Assembly: GCA_031286975.1 (NCBI GenBank)
Contig: JAITTM010000160.1
Span: 1-17,828 of the forward strand
Source of the DNA: Coriobacteriales bacterium
GTDB lineage: Bacteria; Actinomycetota; Coriobacteriia; Coriobacteriales; UBA8131
Direction: 5' to 3'
Length of the DNA: 17,828 bases
Part shown: positions 1 to 8,257 of the stretch, piece after piece
Numbering within the stretch: position 1 is the stretch's first letter
Layout: each line of letters begins with the position of its first letter
Notes under the pieces: model-generated
Database searches by the model: none
What the model was told of the DNA's origin: nothing
The model's input: only the letters and a program-made list of their open reading frames with translations
Made by a program: the position numbers and the translations under genes

Positions 1-272
1 ACATCGCTCCTTTTGCGCCCTTTCATTCGGCGCACGATACGCGTTTTGTGGATGTGCTGCAGGCGGCCACCCTGCTCGGCGCAAGACCTGAGGGCTATTG
101 CCTGGGGGTGCAGGTTGAGAATATGTACCCCGAGCAGATGACCATCGGGCTCACGCCGACCGTTGAGGCTGCGGTGCCCTTTTTGGTGCAAAGCGTCGTG
201 GCCTTCCTCGTCAACCGCGGTGTCGAGGTGCGGGACAAACAAACCGGCAGGCTCGTCCGCTCCCCGGAGTAG
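1..272 (+). CDS. [NiFe]-hydrogenase maturation protease, C-terminal part (partial)
   Basis: This is the 3' end of a gene that enters from the left edge; the reading frame is open from base 3. It resembles the C-terminal half of peptidase family M52 (HyaD/HybD/HycI type), which cleaves the C-terminal tail of the hydrogenase large subunit after nickel insertion in the cytoplasm. Evidence is the segment SAHDTRFVDVLQ, matching the family's conserved S-x-H block that supplies a nickel-binding histidine (codon 33-35), then a leucine-rich helix, and near the end the family-typical GLTPTVEAAVP segment followed by a hydrophobic helix. The GTG at 48 could be read as a start, but the homology continues upstream of it, so it is internal. 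The implied context is a hydrogenase operon upstream of the window. The family assignment rests on about 90 residues and is good but not certain. Confidence 0.75.
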   Translation, partial: IAPFAPFHSAHDTRFVDVLQAATLLGARPEGYCLGVQVENMYPEQMTIGLTPTVEAAVPFLVQSVVAFLVNRGVEVRDKQTGRLVRSPE

Positions 273-312
273 GGCAGCGCTTGGGATAGCTCGGTGTATA
301 GCGCTTGTCTCT

Positions 313-552
313 CTAAACGTGTGCCTTAAGGGTCTGCGCCAGTTGGTCAGGACAAGAGGTTCCCTTGCCACCGCAGGGGATGCCCTCAAGCAGATCGATG
401 ACCCCCTGCACGGGGCGTCCTTCTACCAGATAGCTTAATCCGAGGGCATTGCCAGGGCAGCCTCCATTGAATTTCACGTTATGTACGGCGCCGTCAACAA
501 CCTCGTAATCGAGTGTTCTTGCACAGACTCCCTGTAATTGGACAGTAGGCAT
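313..552 (-). CDS. TSCPD-domain protein (TIGR03905-like)
   Basis: A complete 79-residue protein. It carries the signature order of the small TSCPD family: an N-terminal strand, a G-G-C-P-G-N motif at about residues 30-35, a central VEGRPVQGVIDLLEGIPC stretch, and the name-giving T-S-C-P-D near residues 65-69. Related domains are found as free-standing proteins and at the C-terminus of some class II ribonucleotide reductases; the biochemical role of the free-standing form is not established. The conserved cysteines suggest metal binding (inference). It lies 57 nt downstream of the endonuclease III gene on the same strand and is probably co-transcribed with it. The ribosome binding site is weak (AGAGAAAG about 12 nt upstream). 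It is convergent with the hydrogenase protease gene, 40 nt away. Confidence 0.85.
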   Translation of the reverse strand: MPTVQLQGVCARTLDYEVVDGAVHNVKFNGGCPGNALGLSYLVEGRPVQGVIDLLEGIPCGGKGTSCPDQLAQTLKAHV

Positions 553-609
553 GGCTACAGCTGCTTTCTCTGAGGTTTTTACTCGCTTGGAGGATTGTAG
601 GGGAGTCTA

Positions 610-1266
610 TCAGCAATGCAAAGGGGATATCGGGCAGAGGTCAGACAAGGGACACTCGCCGCATTTGGGGCGACGGGCGATGCAGACCTCACGCCCAAAG
701 AGCACCCACTGGTGGTTGATAGGCCCCCAACATGCACGAGGATACAGGTCGAGCAGATCCTGCTCGACCTTGCTGGGGGTATCCGCATCTGAGAACCGCA
801 GGGCGTGGGCGATGCGTAACACGTGGGTGTCCACGGCGATGCCCTCCACGATACCAAAGGCATTGTTAAGCACGATGTTGGCGGTCTTTCTGCCCACGCC
901 GGGGAGCCGCTGCAGATCCTCCATGCGCGCGGGCACCTCACCGCCATAGTCTGCCAGGATCATCTGGGCGCAAGCCACACAGTTGCGCGCCTTGACGCGA
1001 TAAAAACCGATGCTGCGGATGACCTCCTCGATAGCAAGGGGGTCGGCCTCAGCCATCGCTGCGGGGTCGGGCCAACGCCCAAACAGCTCAGGCGTCACCT
1101 TGTTCACCGCCACATCGGTGGTCTGCGCGCTGAGCAGCACCGCGATGGTGAGCGTAAAGGGGTCATGGAAGTGAAGCGCGCACTCGGCCTGCGGGTAGCG
1201 CTCGTTCATCCGTGCTGCCACAGCAAGCGCACGCTCACGTTTTGCCTTCTTGGATTCTTTGGCCAT
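610..1266 (-). CDS. nth: Endonuclease III (DNA glycosylase/AP lyase)
   Basis: Base-excision repair enzyme that removes oxidised pyrimidines and nicks abasic sites. From the chosen start the protein is 218 residues, close to E. coli Nth (211). Visible features are the helix-hairpin-helix LPGVGRKTA (residues 121-129) with the catalytic lysine at about K127, the VDTHV motif with the catalytic aspartate D146, and the four-cysteine [4Fe-4S] ligand pattern C-x6-C-x2-C-x5-C at C195, C202, C205 and C211. An upstream in-frame ATG at 1296 would add ten residues. I prefer 1266 because GGAG lies about 11 nt before it and [10 protein letters not shown] is a more usual N-terminus. The gene is divergent from the MFS transporter, with about 60 nt between starts, and is followed by the TSCPD gene in an apparent two-gene operon. 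Confidence 0.95.
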   Translation of the reverse strand: MAKESKKAKRERALAVAARMNERYPQAECALHFHDPFTLTIAVLLSAQTTDVAVNKVTPELFGRWPDPAAMAEADPLAIEEVIRSIGFYRVKARNCVACAQMILADYGGEVPARMEDLQRLPGVGRKTANIVLNNAFGIVEGIAVDTHVLRIAHALRFSDADTPSKVEQDLLDLYPRACWGPINHQWVLFGREVCIARRPKCGECPLSDLCPISPLHC

Positions 1267-1290
1267 ACCGCTCGTCGCTCCAATCAGTGG

Positions 1291-1321
1291 TATCATCGGT
1301 GCTCACGCAAAATCCAGGGAG
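1291..1321 (+). promoter_or_regulatory. Possible extended -10 promoter and ribosome binding site of the MFS gene
   Basis: TGG followed by TATCAT (hexamer 1291-1296) fits an extended -10 element; no convincing -35 is seen. AGGGAG at 1316-1321 lies 7 nt before the GTG at 1329 and decides that start. The promoter call is tentative; the ribosome binding site is convincing. Confidence 0.4.
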
Positions 1322-1328
1322 AACCTAC

Positions 1329-2816
1329 GTGTCAGCACGAGAGAAGAATATGCTCATAATCGCCTTGATGCTCGCCATGTTTCTGGCGGCTATCGAGGGC
1401 ACCATTGTCACGCTGGCGATTCCCACCATTGTAGGCGATTTACAGGGTTTCGACATCATCAGCCTGGTTTTCTCCGTATATCTGCTTACTTCTGCCATTG
1501 CTACACCCATCTATGGCAAGTTGTCAGACCTGTATGGGCGCAAGCGGACACTCAATGTGGGCATCATCATCTTCTTGTTGGGCTGCCTTTGTGCCGGGCT
1601 GAGCCAGAACATGGTCATGCTCATCATCTCGCGGGCGGTGCAGGGCATCGGTGCGGGTTCGATCTTTACGGTGCCGTTCACCATCGTGGGCGACACGTTT
1701 CCGCTTGAGGAGCGCGGCAAGGCGCAGGGTGCCATGGGCATGGTATGGGGCATCGCGGGGCTGGTGGGGCCTTTTATCGGCGGACTGCTGATTGACACGC
1801 TGTCGTGGCATTGGATATTCTTCATCAACATCCCCTTTGGCATCCTGGCGCTGGTAGTTCTTGACCGCTCGCTTAAAGAGACCGTCCACGTTAAGCGGCA
1901 GCACATCGATTTTCCCGGCATTGTCGTCTTATCGCTTGCGATGTTGGCACTGCTGAGCGTTTTTGTCTTTGGGGAGAACGACGGGGTGCACCTCGATTTT
2001 TATACCGTCGGCCCTGTTGTGCTGTCTGTGCTGCTCTTTGTGGTGTTCGCTCGCATCGAGCGGCGGTCGCCAGAGCCCATCGTGGCCTTTACGCTCTTCA
2101 ACAGGTCGAGCGTCTTGGTGAACGCGGTTGCGTTCTTCATCGCGGCGGCGCTTATCGGGCTCGATGTCTATCTGCCTCTTTACTTGCAGAATGTCGAGGG
2201 GCTCTCTCCGCTTCTGGCGGGGCTTGCGCTGCTGCCCATGTCCGTCTCCTGGTTTTTGGCATCCCGCTTCATCGGCAAGGCGATACTGCGCTTTGGGGGC
2301 AGAGCCGTGACCGTTGTTGCCCTGTTCGTCTCGCTGTTGACGGTGCTCCCGCTGCTGCTGTTTGCGCGGGGCAGTTCGATTCCTTTTGTGGTGCTCATCG
2401 TCTTCGCGCAGGGGTTTGGCATCGGCGCCGCCTTCACAGCGCTCACCATCATCGTGCAGGAGTCGGTTACCTTTGAGCAGCGTGGCTCGGCGATAGCGAT
2501 CAACTCGCTGCTCAAGAACCTGGGACAGACCATCGCCATCAGTGTATACGGTGGCGTGTTCAATATGCAGATCATCCACGGCTTTGAGCGCGAGGGCATA
2601 ACGCAGTTCGATCTGGGCAATCTCTACGATATGGCGGTCTATCAGGCAGGTGTCACCTGGAGCCAGATAGTGGGAGTGCTGAGCGACTCGCTGCACATCC
2701 TCTTTATGGTGATCATCGCGGTTGTGGTGCTGGCGTTGCTGCTCGCGGTTATCATGCCGCGCACGCAGGCTGTGCGGCCTGAAGATCAGGAGCAGGTCGA
2801 CGCACTGTCAGCATAA
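1329..2816 (+). CDS. MFS drug-efflux transporter, DHA2 (EmrB/QacA) family, 14 TM
   Basis: A 495-residue integral membrane protein, the usual length for a 14-helix proton-coupled DHA2 exporter. MFS motif A is [11 protein letters not shown] at residues 63-73. The motif C region is near residues 141-152 ([12 protein letters not shown]). [12 protein letters not shown] at about 160-171 is typical of this subfamily. The first helix has [12 protein letters not shown], with Glu where many DHA2 proteins have Asp. The frame is open back to an ATG at 1212, but that would add 39 residues unlike the family and overlap endonuclease III. The GTG at 1329 has AGGGAG 7 nt upstream and gives a normal N-terminus. 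Export of lipophilic drugs, dyes or antibiotics is the family role; the substrate cannot be read from sequence. It is apparently transcribed alone, divergent from nth. Confidence 0.92.
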   Translation: MSAREKNMLIIALMLAMFLAAIEGTIVTLAIPTIVGDLQGFDIISLVFSVYLLTSAIATPIYGKLSDLYGRKRTLNVGIIIFLLGCLCAGLSQNMVMLIISRAVQGIGAGSIFTVPFTIVGDTFPLEERGKAQGAMGMVWGIAGLVGPFIGGLLIDTLSWHWIFFINIPFGILALVVLDRSLKETVHVKRQHIDFPGIVVLSLAMLALLSVFVFGENDGVHLDFYTVGPVVLSVLLFVVFARIERRSPEPIVAFTLFNRSSVLVNAVAFFIAAALIGLDVYLPLYLQNVEGLSPLLAGLALLPMSVSWFLASRFIGKAILRFGGRAVTVVALFVSLLTVLPLLLFARGSSIPFVVLIVFAQGFGIGAAFTALTIIVQESVTFEQRGSAIAINSLLKNLGQTIAISVYGGVFNMQIIHGFEREGITQFDLGNLYDMAVYQAGVTWSQIVGVLSDSLHILFMVIIAVVVLALLLAVIMPRTQAVRPEDQEQVDALSA

Positions 2817-2818
2817 GC

Positions 2819-2832
2819 GCAGCACGTGCTGC
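2819..2832. repeat. 14-bp perfect palindrome after the MFS gene
   Basis: GCAGCACGTGCTGC is a perfect spacer-less palindrome starting two bases after the MFS stop codon. It has no T-run, so it is a poor intrinsic terminator; a protein-binding site upstream of flavoprotein 1 is an alternative. Its function is unknown. Confidence 0.4.
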
Positions 2833-2871
2833 CAGCGCAAAAGGCAAAACGCAGTGTGCGCACATGCCGTG

Positions 2872-2877
2872 TATAAT
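2872..2877 (+). promoter_or_regulatory. Candidate -10 element for flavoprotein 1
   Basis: TATAAT is preceded directly by TG, 77 nt before the flavoprotein 1 start codon. No good -35 hexamer lies 16-18 nt upstream. The perfect consensus in GC-rich sequence makes it the best promoter candidate in this gap. Confidence 0.45.
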
Positions 2878-2954
2878 GGGCCATGGGAGGCGCCAATCGT
2901 GGGTTCTTGCGTCCGCGAAGGTGCAAAGCGCCGATTGTTCCATAAGGAGGAACC

Positions 2955-4526
2955 ATGGCATATTCAAAGCACGAGGATGGGTTATCACGCAGGGATTTTC
3001 TCAGGGGTTCGGCATTACTGGGAGCTGGACTCACAACAGCAGCTGCTTTGGCAGCCTGCGCGCCCGCGCCCGCAGGCGGTGGTGCCGGTGACGGAGGGGC
3101 ACAGTCCGCCGTCGATATCACCTGGGATAAAGAGGCCGACGTTGTCGTGGTGGGCTTTGGTGGCGCTGGTGGCGCTGCTGCCGTTGAGGCGGCGAAGGCA
3201 GGGGCAAAGGTCATCGTTTTGGAGCTCACCGCCGAGGGTGGCGGCTCTACCGCAATCAACGGTGGCTTTGTGATGCTGGGTGGCACCGCCCTGCAAGAGG
3301 AGCTTGGTGTTGAGGATTCCACGGAGGAGTTTGGCAAGTATCTGGCGGCGGCTGCCGGGGGCACTGGCAATCCAGATGCCTGGAAGTTCATGGCGGATGG
3401 TGCGCCGGCTCTCTACGACTGGTGTCTCGAAGTGGGTATGACTTTCGATAAGACCCTCGACGAGGGCAAAGTGGGCGGCGGACGCCCCGGGCTGGGGCTT
3501 GCCTACAGCGGCAACGAGCGCGCCCGTGAGTACGCGGCCATCGCAAAACCTGCTCCCCGTGGGCACATCGTTTCTCCAGAGGGCACGGGCGCTGGGTTCT
3601 TCCGTCCGCTCAAGGCGAAATCCGAGGAGCTGGGTGTCGAGCTGCTCTATGAGACGACTGGCCAACATCTGGTGCTTGACGACACGGGGCGTGTTGTTGG
3701 CGTAACCGCAAGCGATGCCTCCGGCAAGACCCTGAACATCAAAGCGCTGCGTGGTGTGTGCCTGACCGCCGGTGGTTTTGGGATGAACCCGGAGATGATG
3801 GCAGCGCACTTCGTCTATGACGTGACGCCGGCCTATCCCACCGCTGCGGCCAGTGAGAACGGCATCGGTATCCAGATGGGTCTTGAGATTGGTGCCGACA
3901 CCTTTGGCATGTCGCGTCACGCACTGGGCTCCGCATTGTATGGCCCGCAGGGCTCCGAGTTGCTCAAGGGCGTCCTGGTGGGCCCGAATGGCCGCCGCCT
4001 CATTGCCGAGGACGAATATTACGCCTTTGTGGGGCGTGCCATCTGCGCCGCAAAAAACGGCTTTATCATCGCCGATGAGACCATCAATGCCGCGATTCTG
4101 TCGATGGGTCCCAAGGAGCCATTGGCAACCGCAGCCAGTATCGAGGAGTTGGCAGCTGCCATCGGCGTGCCACCCACGGTGCTAGCCTCGACCATCGCCG
4201 TCTATAACGAGGGCGCCGCGACAGGCGAGGATCCTGAGTTTGGCAAGCACGCGGAGTTTCTGGTGCCGCTTGCAACCGCTCCCTTTTACGCCTACTACAA
4301 TGGACCCGAGGGCATGTACTACCACACCTGTGGCGGCCTGAAGATCAACCTTGATGCGCAGGTGCTCGACCTGGCGGGCGATCCTATCCCTGGCTTGTAT
4401 GCTGGCGGCCGCAACAGCAACATCGCCTATGGCTATTACGTAGGTTCGGGCTCCTCGATGCTCGACGTCTTTACCTTTGGCCGCATCGCCGGTCAGAGAG
4501 CGGCGGCAGCGACGCCCGTCGCATAA
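2955..4526 (+). CDS. Tat-exported lipoprotein flavoprotein 1, fumarate-reductase-like
   Basis: A 523-residue FAD-dependent reductase of the fumarate reductase/succinate dehydrogenase flavoprotein family. The N-terminus has the twin-arginine motif SRRDFL (residues 11-16), a hydrophobic core and a lipobox LAAC (Cys35), so it is predicted to be exported folded and lipid-anchored outside the membrane. The FAD Rossmann motif is VVVGFGGAGG (about 64-73), followed by GGGSTAINGG. Two active-site landmarks of fumarate reductases are visible: GRRLIAEDE (R347/R348) and H457 in the sequence HTCGG. The C-terminus (GLYAGG ... FGRIAGQRAA) is family-typical. A strong AAGGAGG sits at 2944-2950, 4 nt from the ATG. 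No cytochrome or FMN-binding partner is adjacent, so its electron donor lies elsewhere. Reduction of a fumarate-like or enoate acceptor is likely; the exact substrate is unknown. A long hairpin follows. Confidence 0.9.
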   Translation: MAYSKHEDGLSRRDFLRGSALLGAGLTTAAALAACAPAPAGGGAGDGGAQSAVDITWDKEADVVVVGFGGAGGAAAVEAAKAGAKVIVLELTAEGGGSTAINGGFVMLGGTALQEELGVEDSTEEFGKYLAAAAGGTGNPDAWKFMADGAPALYDWCLEVGMTFDKTLDEGKVGGGRPGLGLAYSGNERAREYAAIAKPAPRGHIVSPEGTGAGFFRPLKAKSEELGVELLYETTGQHLVLDDTGRVVGVTASDASGKTLNIKALRGVCLTAGGFGMNPEMMAAHFVYDVTPAYPTAAASENGIGIQMGLEIGADTFGMSRHALGSALYGPQGSELLKGVLVGPNGRRLIAEDEYYAFVGRAICAAKNGFIIADETINAAILSMGPKEPLATAASIEELAAAIGVPPTVLASTIAVYNEGAATGEDPEFGKHAEFLVPLATAPFYAYYNGPEGMYYHTCGGLKINLDAQVLDLAGDPIPGLYAGGRNSNIAYGYYVGSGSSMLDVFTFGRIAGQRAAAATPVA

Positions 4527-4546
4527 ACGCGGCACGCAACGCGTGG

Positions 4547-4552
4547 TACAAT
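4547..4552 (+). promoter_or_regulatory. Candidate extended -10 promoter upstream of mfd
   Basis: TGG-TACAAT matches an extended -10 element (TGn plus hexamer), with no clear -35. Transcription from it would begin inside the adjacent long hairpin. It is the best promoter candidate for mfd in the 160-nt gap, but weakly supported. Confidence 0.3.
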
Positions 4553-4598
4553 GAACGGCTCACCCGCCAGAGAAATCTGGCGGGCTTGAGCCGTTCAT
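4551..4598. terminator. Long inverted repeat between flavoprotein 1 and mfd
   Basis: The outer arms ATGAACGGCTC (4551-4561) and GAGCCGTTCAT (4588-4598) pair over 11 bp, and the inner arms CCCGCCAGA (4563-4571) and TCTGGCGGG (4576-4584) pair over 9 bp around a GAAA tetraloop. The only interruption is a single A opposite CTT. It sits 24 nt after flavoprotein 1, where a terminator is expected, but no T-run follows. It may be a factor-dependent or structure-only terminator, or a leader structure of mfd. Confidence 0.65.
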
Positions 4599-4627
4599 GT
4601 CGTTGCGCCATCGTGCCGTTTGTCAAT

Positions 4628-4665
4628 CAGTCAGCCAGTTGGCCAGTCGCTCAGTCAGCTGGCTG
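4628..4665 (+). repeat. Small direct and inverted repeats in the mfd leader
   Basis: CAGTCAGC occurs at 4628-4635 and again at 4652-4659. CAGCCAG (4632-4638) can pair with CTGGCTG (4659-4665), just before GGAGAAGG. The repeats lie between the long hairpin and the likely mfd start, and suggest untranslated, structured leader rather than coding sequence. Confidence 0.4.
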
Positions 4666-4686
4666 TGGAGAAGGTCGGGTACCCCT

Positions 4687-7600
4687 TTGTTGCACACGCT
4701 TATCCAGCAGCTCGCAGAGACACTCTTCTCGAGCAGAACCTTGCAGCCTGTTGCCGAGCGCCTGCAAGACGCGCGGGATGCCACCATCGCCGTGCCCTTG
4801 TCGGCGCGACCCCTGCTGGTCGCGGCGCTGTATGCGCTTGAGCCGCGCTCGACCATCGTTGTGCTTGCGGGCGAGGACGCCGCGCGCCACTTTGCCCGCG
4901 ACCTGGCGACCTACCTGGGTGCCGCGCAGGTGCTGCGACTGCCCCTGCGCACGGACAGCCCCTGGAGCGACGCGCCGCGTCCCACGCAGCAGATAGGGGA
5001 GCGGGCACGCGCTATCGATGCCCTGGCAAACGAGCATCCCGTGATTGTGGTGGCCTCCGCGCGCGCGCTCATGCGCTGCGTGCCGCCAACCCAGGTGGGG
5101 CTCTTTGCCCCCCTGCGCTTTGTTGCGGGCAAGGCCCTGACCAGCGGCATCACCTATGAGTCGCTGCCGCGGCTTTTGGCAGCCAAGGGCTATGAGCGCC
5201 TGGAGCAGGCCTGTGAGCCAGGCAGCTTCAGCATGCGTGGCGACACCATCGACATCTTTGGGGCGGGCATGACCCACCCCGTGCGCATCGAGCTCTTTGG
5301 CAATGAGGTCGAGGCGATCCGCCGTGTTATCCCCGCCACCGGCCAGAGCATCGGCACCTTGGAGCAGGTCGAGCTCTATCCCGCCCGCGAGCTCGCCCTG
5401 ACACCGCAGACGGCGCAGCACGCCGCGAATGTGCTGGCGCTGGTAGGGCAGGAGGGCGCGCGAATCAAGCAAGGGGGCGCTTCTTCCGCTTCACGCCCTG
5501 CCTCATCTGCGGCAGACGCGTCGCGCGCCGCCAACGACGCAAGGCTGTTGCCTCCCAATGCGGCCTTTCATCTTGAGCTTATCGAGCAGGGCCAGCTCTT
5601 TGTCGAGGCGGAGCGCTACCTACCTTACCTTTATGAGCAGCCGGTTTCGCCTTTGGCCTATCTGGGCGAGCGAACCCTGGTGACGCTCATTGAGCCGCGC
5701 TCGCTCTTTGACGACAGCCTGCGCTACTACGAGGAGCTGACCGCCTCCATGCCGGTCTCCCTGCATGCGCTCGACGGCTTTTTTGTGGCTCCGGCACAGC
5801 TCGACTTTGGCACGCAGCAGCGCCTGACCTTGCTCTCGCTGGTGAGCAGTGGAGCGGTGATCGACGCCAGCATCGAGGTCAAGCGCGCCGACACCAACGG
5901 CTCAGACGAGCGCCTGGCCGCCAGCGCCCGCAGCCTGCTCGCGGGCGGCTACCTCACGCTTCTCACCGTACCCGACCGCAAGGCACGCGCCAACATCGAA
6001 CTCATGCTCACCGACGAGCACCTCCCCTTTGTTGAAGCGGGTGCGAACGGTGAGGTCGCACAGGCGCATGAGCCGCCTGCCCTTCTCCAGCCCTCCGTTG
6101 TCAACATCACCAGCCTCGACCTGCCCACCTCACTCATCATCCCGGCGGCCAAGCTCGGCATCCTCACACTGGCATCGAGCTCGGCAAGCAGCGCGGCCAG
6201 GCGCGGGCGCAAGCATGTCGACCCCACCTCGCTCACCTTTCCCTACAAGCCCGGCGACTACGTGGTGCACGCCGTGCACGGCATCGCACTCTTCAAGGAG
6301 ATCGTGTGCCAGGAGGTCGCCGGTATCAAGCGCGACTACCTCTACCTCGAGTATGCCAAGGGCGACAAGCTCTTCACTCCCGTCGAGCAGGTCGACAAAA
6401 TCACGCGCTACGTGGGTCCTGAGAGCAGCGCCCCGCGCCTCACACGCCTCAATACCTCCGACTGGTCGCGTGCCACGGGCAAGGCACGCAAGGCCGCCAA
6501 GCAGCTCGCCTTCGACCTCGTTGACCTCTATGCCCGCCGCAGCTCCGTCCAGGGCTTTGCCTACGATGCCGACAACGACCTGCAATACCAGATGGAGCTG
6601 CAGTTTCCCTACGACGAGACACCCGATCAGGTGGCCGCCATCGCCGACGTCAAAGCCGATATGGAATCAGAGAAGCCCATGGATCGTCTCATCTGCGGCG
6701 ATGTGGGTTTTGGCAAGACGGAGGTCGCCTTGCGCGCTGCCTTCAAGGCGGTGCAAAGTGGCAAGCAGGTCATGTTCCTGTGCCCCACCACCATCTTGGC
6801 GCAGCAGCATTTCACCACGGCATGCGAGCGCTTTGAGCCCTTTGGTGGCACCGTCGAGGTGCTCAGCCGCTTCAGGACCAGCGCTCAGCAAAAGCGGATA
6901 CTGGAGGATTTTGCCTCAGGTAAGGTCGATATGCTGGTGGGAACGCACAGGCTTCTCTCCGCAGATGTTAATCCTAAGGATCTGGGGCTCATCATCATCG
7001 ACGAGGAGCAGCGCTTTGGCGTGCAGCATAAGGAGCAGCTCAAGAATATGCGCGAGCAGGTAGACGTGCTCACGCTCAGCGCGACGCCCATCCCACGCAC
7101 CATGCAGATGGCGATAAGTGGGGTGCGCGATATGTCGCTCATCGAGACGCCGCCAGCGAGTCGCACGCCCATCAAAGTGCATGTAGGGGAGTGGGACGAG
7201 GATGTGGTGAGCGGAGCCTGTCGCCGTGAGCTTGAGCGCGGCGGGCAGGTGTATTACGTGAGCAACCGCGTCAAGAGCATCGATGATGCTGTGGCGCGCG
7301 TGGTGGCGGTCGCGCCCGAGGCACGCATCGGTGTGGCGCACGGCAAGATGAGTGGCGCGCAGCTCGAGGCCGTCATGGAGCGCTTTGCGGCCAATGAGAT
7401 AGACGTGCTGGTGGCAACCACCATCATCGAGAGCGGCCTGGACAATCCGCACTCCAACACCCTGATCATCGAGGACTCGCAGCGGCTGGGTCTGGCACAG
7501 TTGTATCAGCTCAAAGGGCGTGTGGGGCGCTCGCACGCGCAGGCCTACGCATACTTCTTGTTCCCTTCGCAAAGCGTGCTGACTGAGGAGGCGGTCGAGC

Positions 7601-8214
7601 GCCTGACCGCCATCGACGAGCTTCAGGGTCTGGGCAGTGGCGTGAAGATCGCCCTGAAGGATCTCGAGATCCGCGGGGCGGGCTCACTGATGGGAGCAGA
7701 GCAGCACGGCATGCTGAGCGCTGTGGGCTTTGACCTCTTTGCCTCCATGCTGCAGGAGGCTGTGCTTGCCGCTCGCAATGAGCAGCCTATCGCGCACGCA
7801 AACGTCAAGGTCGAGCTGCCCGTGCCCTTTTTCTTGCCGGAGGAATACCTGCCCGCCGCAGACGAGCGCGTGCTTTACTATCGCCGCCTTGCCGCCGCGA
7901 CCTCGCCTGCCGATGTGCAGCGGATCGAGACCGCTCTTGAGCACAGCTATGGCGCTTTGCCCACCCCCGCTCTCAACCTGGTGGCCCGCGCTCGCGCCAA
8001 AGCTCTCGCCGCTGAGTTGGGCATCGAGTCCGTTACTTTTCAGCGCGGCAAATTCAACCTCGAACCACTCACGCTCAGCGCTGAGGCCAAGCCCTACATC
8101 GAGGCTCACAAGGGCATCTACCTGGTCAAATCGCGCAAGCTCCTCTTTGCCCCCCAGGAGGGTATCCCGCTGCCCGCCGCCCTCATCGAACTGTTGGAGC
8201 AACTAGGACAGTAG
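4687..8214 (+). CDS. mfd: Transcription-repair coupling factor Mfd
   Basis: An SF2 ATP-dependent translocase that removes stalled RNA polymerase from damaged DNA and recruits UvrA. From this start it is about 1175 residues, within the family range. In order: the UvrB-like N-terminal region (e.g. FSMRGDTIDIFG); the CarD-like RNA-polymerase-interacting domain (about 520-590, with HAVHGIALF); Walker A GDVGFGKT (about 671-678); DEEQ (about 772-775); the motif TLSATPIPRT; the second helicase lobe with ATTIIESGLD and GRVGRS; and the C-terminal TRCF domain. The frame is open to an ATG at 4597, but that codon lies inside the long hairpin without a ribosome binding site. I place the start at one of two adjacent TTG codons (4687, 4690) preceded by GGAGAAGG at 4667-4674; the 12-15 nt spacing leaves the exact start uncertain. 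An Ala/Ser-rich insert (5480-5535) separates two N-terminal domains. No adjacent repair gene is seen. Confidence 0.96.
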   Translation: MLHTLIQQLAETLFSSRTLQPVAERLQDARDATIAVPLSARPLLVAALYALEPRSTIVVLAGEDAARHFARDLATYLGAAQVLRLPLRTDSPWSDAPRPTQQIGERARAIDALANEHPVIVVASARALMRCVPPTQVGLFAPLRFVAGKALTSGITYESLPRLLAAKGYERLEQACEPGSFSMRGDTIDIFGAGMTHPVRIELFGNEVEAIRRVIPATGQSIGTLEQVELYPARELALTPQTAQHAANVLALVGQEGARIKQGGASSASRPASSAADASRAANDARLLPPNAAFHLELIEQGQLFVEAERYLPYLYEQPVSPLAYLGERTLVTLIEPRSLFDDSLRYYEELTASMPVSLHALDGFFVAPAQLDFGTQQRLTLLSLVSSGAVIDASIEVKRADTNGSDERLAASARSLLAGGYLTLLTVPDRKARANIELMLTDEHLPFVEAGANGEVAQAHEPPALLQPSVVNITSLDLPTSLIIPAAKLGILTLASSSASSAARRGRKHVDPTSLTFPYKPGDYVVHAVHGIALFKEIVCQEVAGIKRDYLYLEYAKGDKLFTPVEQVDKITRYVGPESSAPRLTRLNTSDWSRATGKARKAAKQLAFDLVDLYARRSSVQGFAYDADNDLQYQMELQFPYDETPDQVAAIADVKADMESEKPMDRLICGDVGFGKTEVALRAAFKAVQSGKQVMFLCPTTILAQQHFTTACERFEPFGGTVEVLSRFRTSAQQKRILEDFASGKVDMLVGTHRLLSADVNPKDLGLIIIDEEQRFGVQHKEQLKNMREQVDVLTLSATPIPRTMQMAISGVRDMSLIETPPASRTPIKVHVGEWDEDVVSGACRRELERGGQVYYVSNRVKSIDDAVARVVAVAPEARIGVAHGKMSGAQLEAVMERFAANEIDVLVATTIIESGLDNPHSNTLIIEDSQRLGLAQLYQLKGRVGRSHAQAYAYFLFPSQSVLTEEAVERLTAIDELQGLGSGVKIALKDLEIRGAGSLMGAEQHGMLSAVGFDLFASMLQEAVLAARNEQPIAHANVKVELPVPFFLPEEYLPAADERVLYYRRLAAATSPADVQRIETALEHSYGALPTPALNLVARARAKALAAELGIESVTFQRGKFNLEPLTLSAEAKPYIEAHKGIYLVKSRKLLFAPQEGIPLPAALIELLEQLGQ

Positions 8215-8257
8215 CGCTGTACCAAGTTGTGTACGAAGCGGCAAGCCTGTCACGTAT

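Noticed and set aside
1212..1328. Extended N-terminus of the MFS transporter from the ATG at 1212
   Set aside because: It overlaps the start of nth and is unlike DHA2 N-termini; the GTG at 1329 has a proper ribosome binding site.
6029..7063. 344-codon frame on the plus strand inside mfd
   Set aside because: It is an out-of-frame shadow of GC-rich mfd, dominated by Ser/Pro/Arg, with no recognisable domain.
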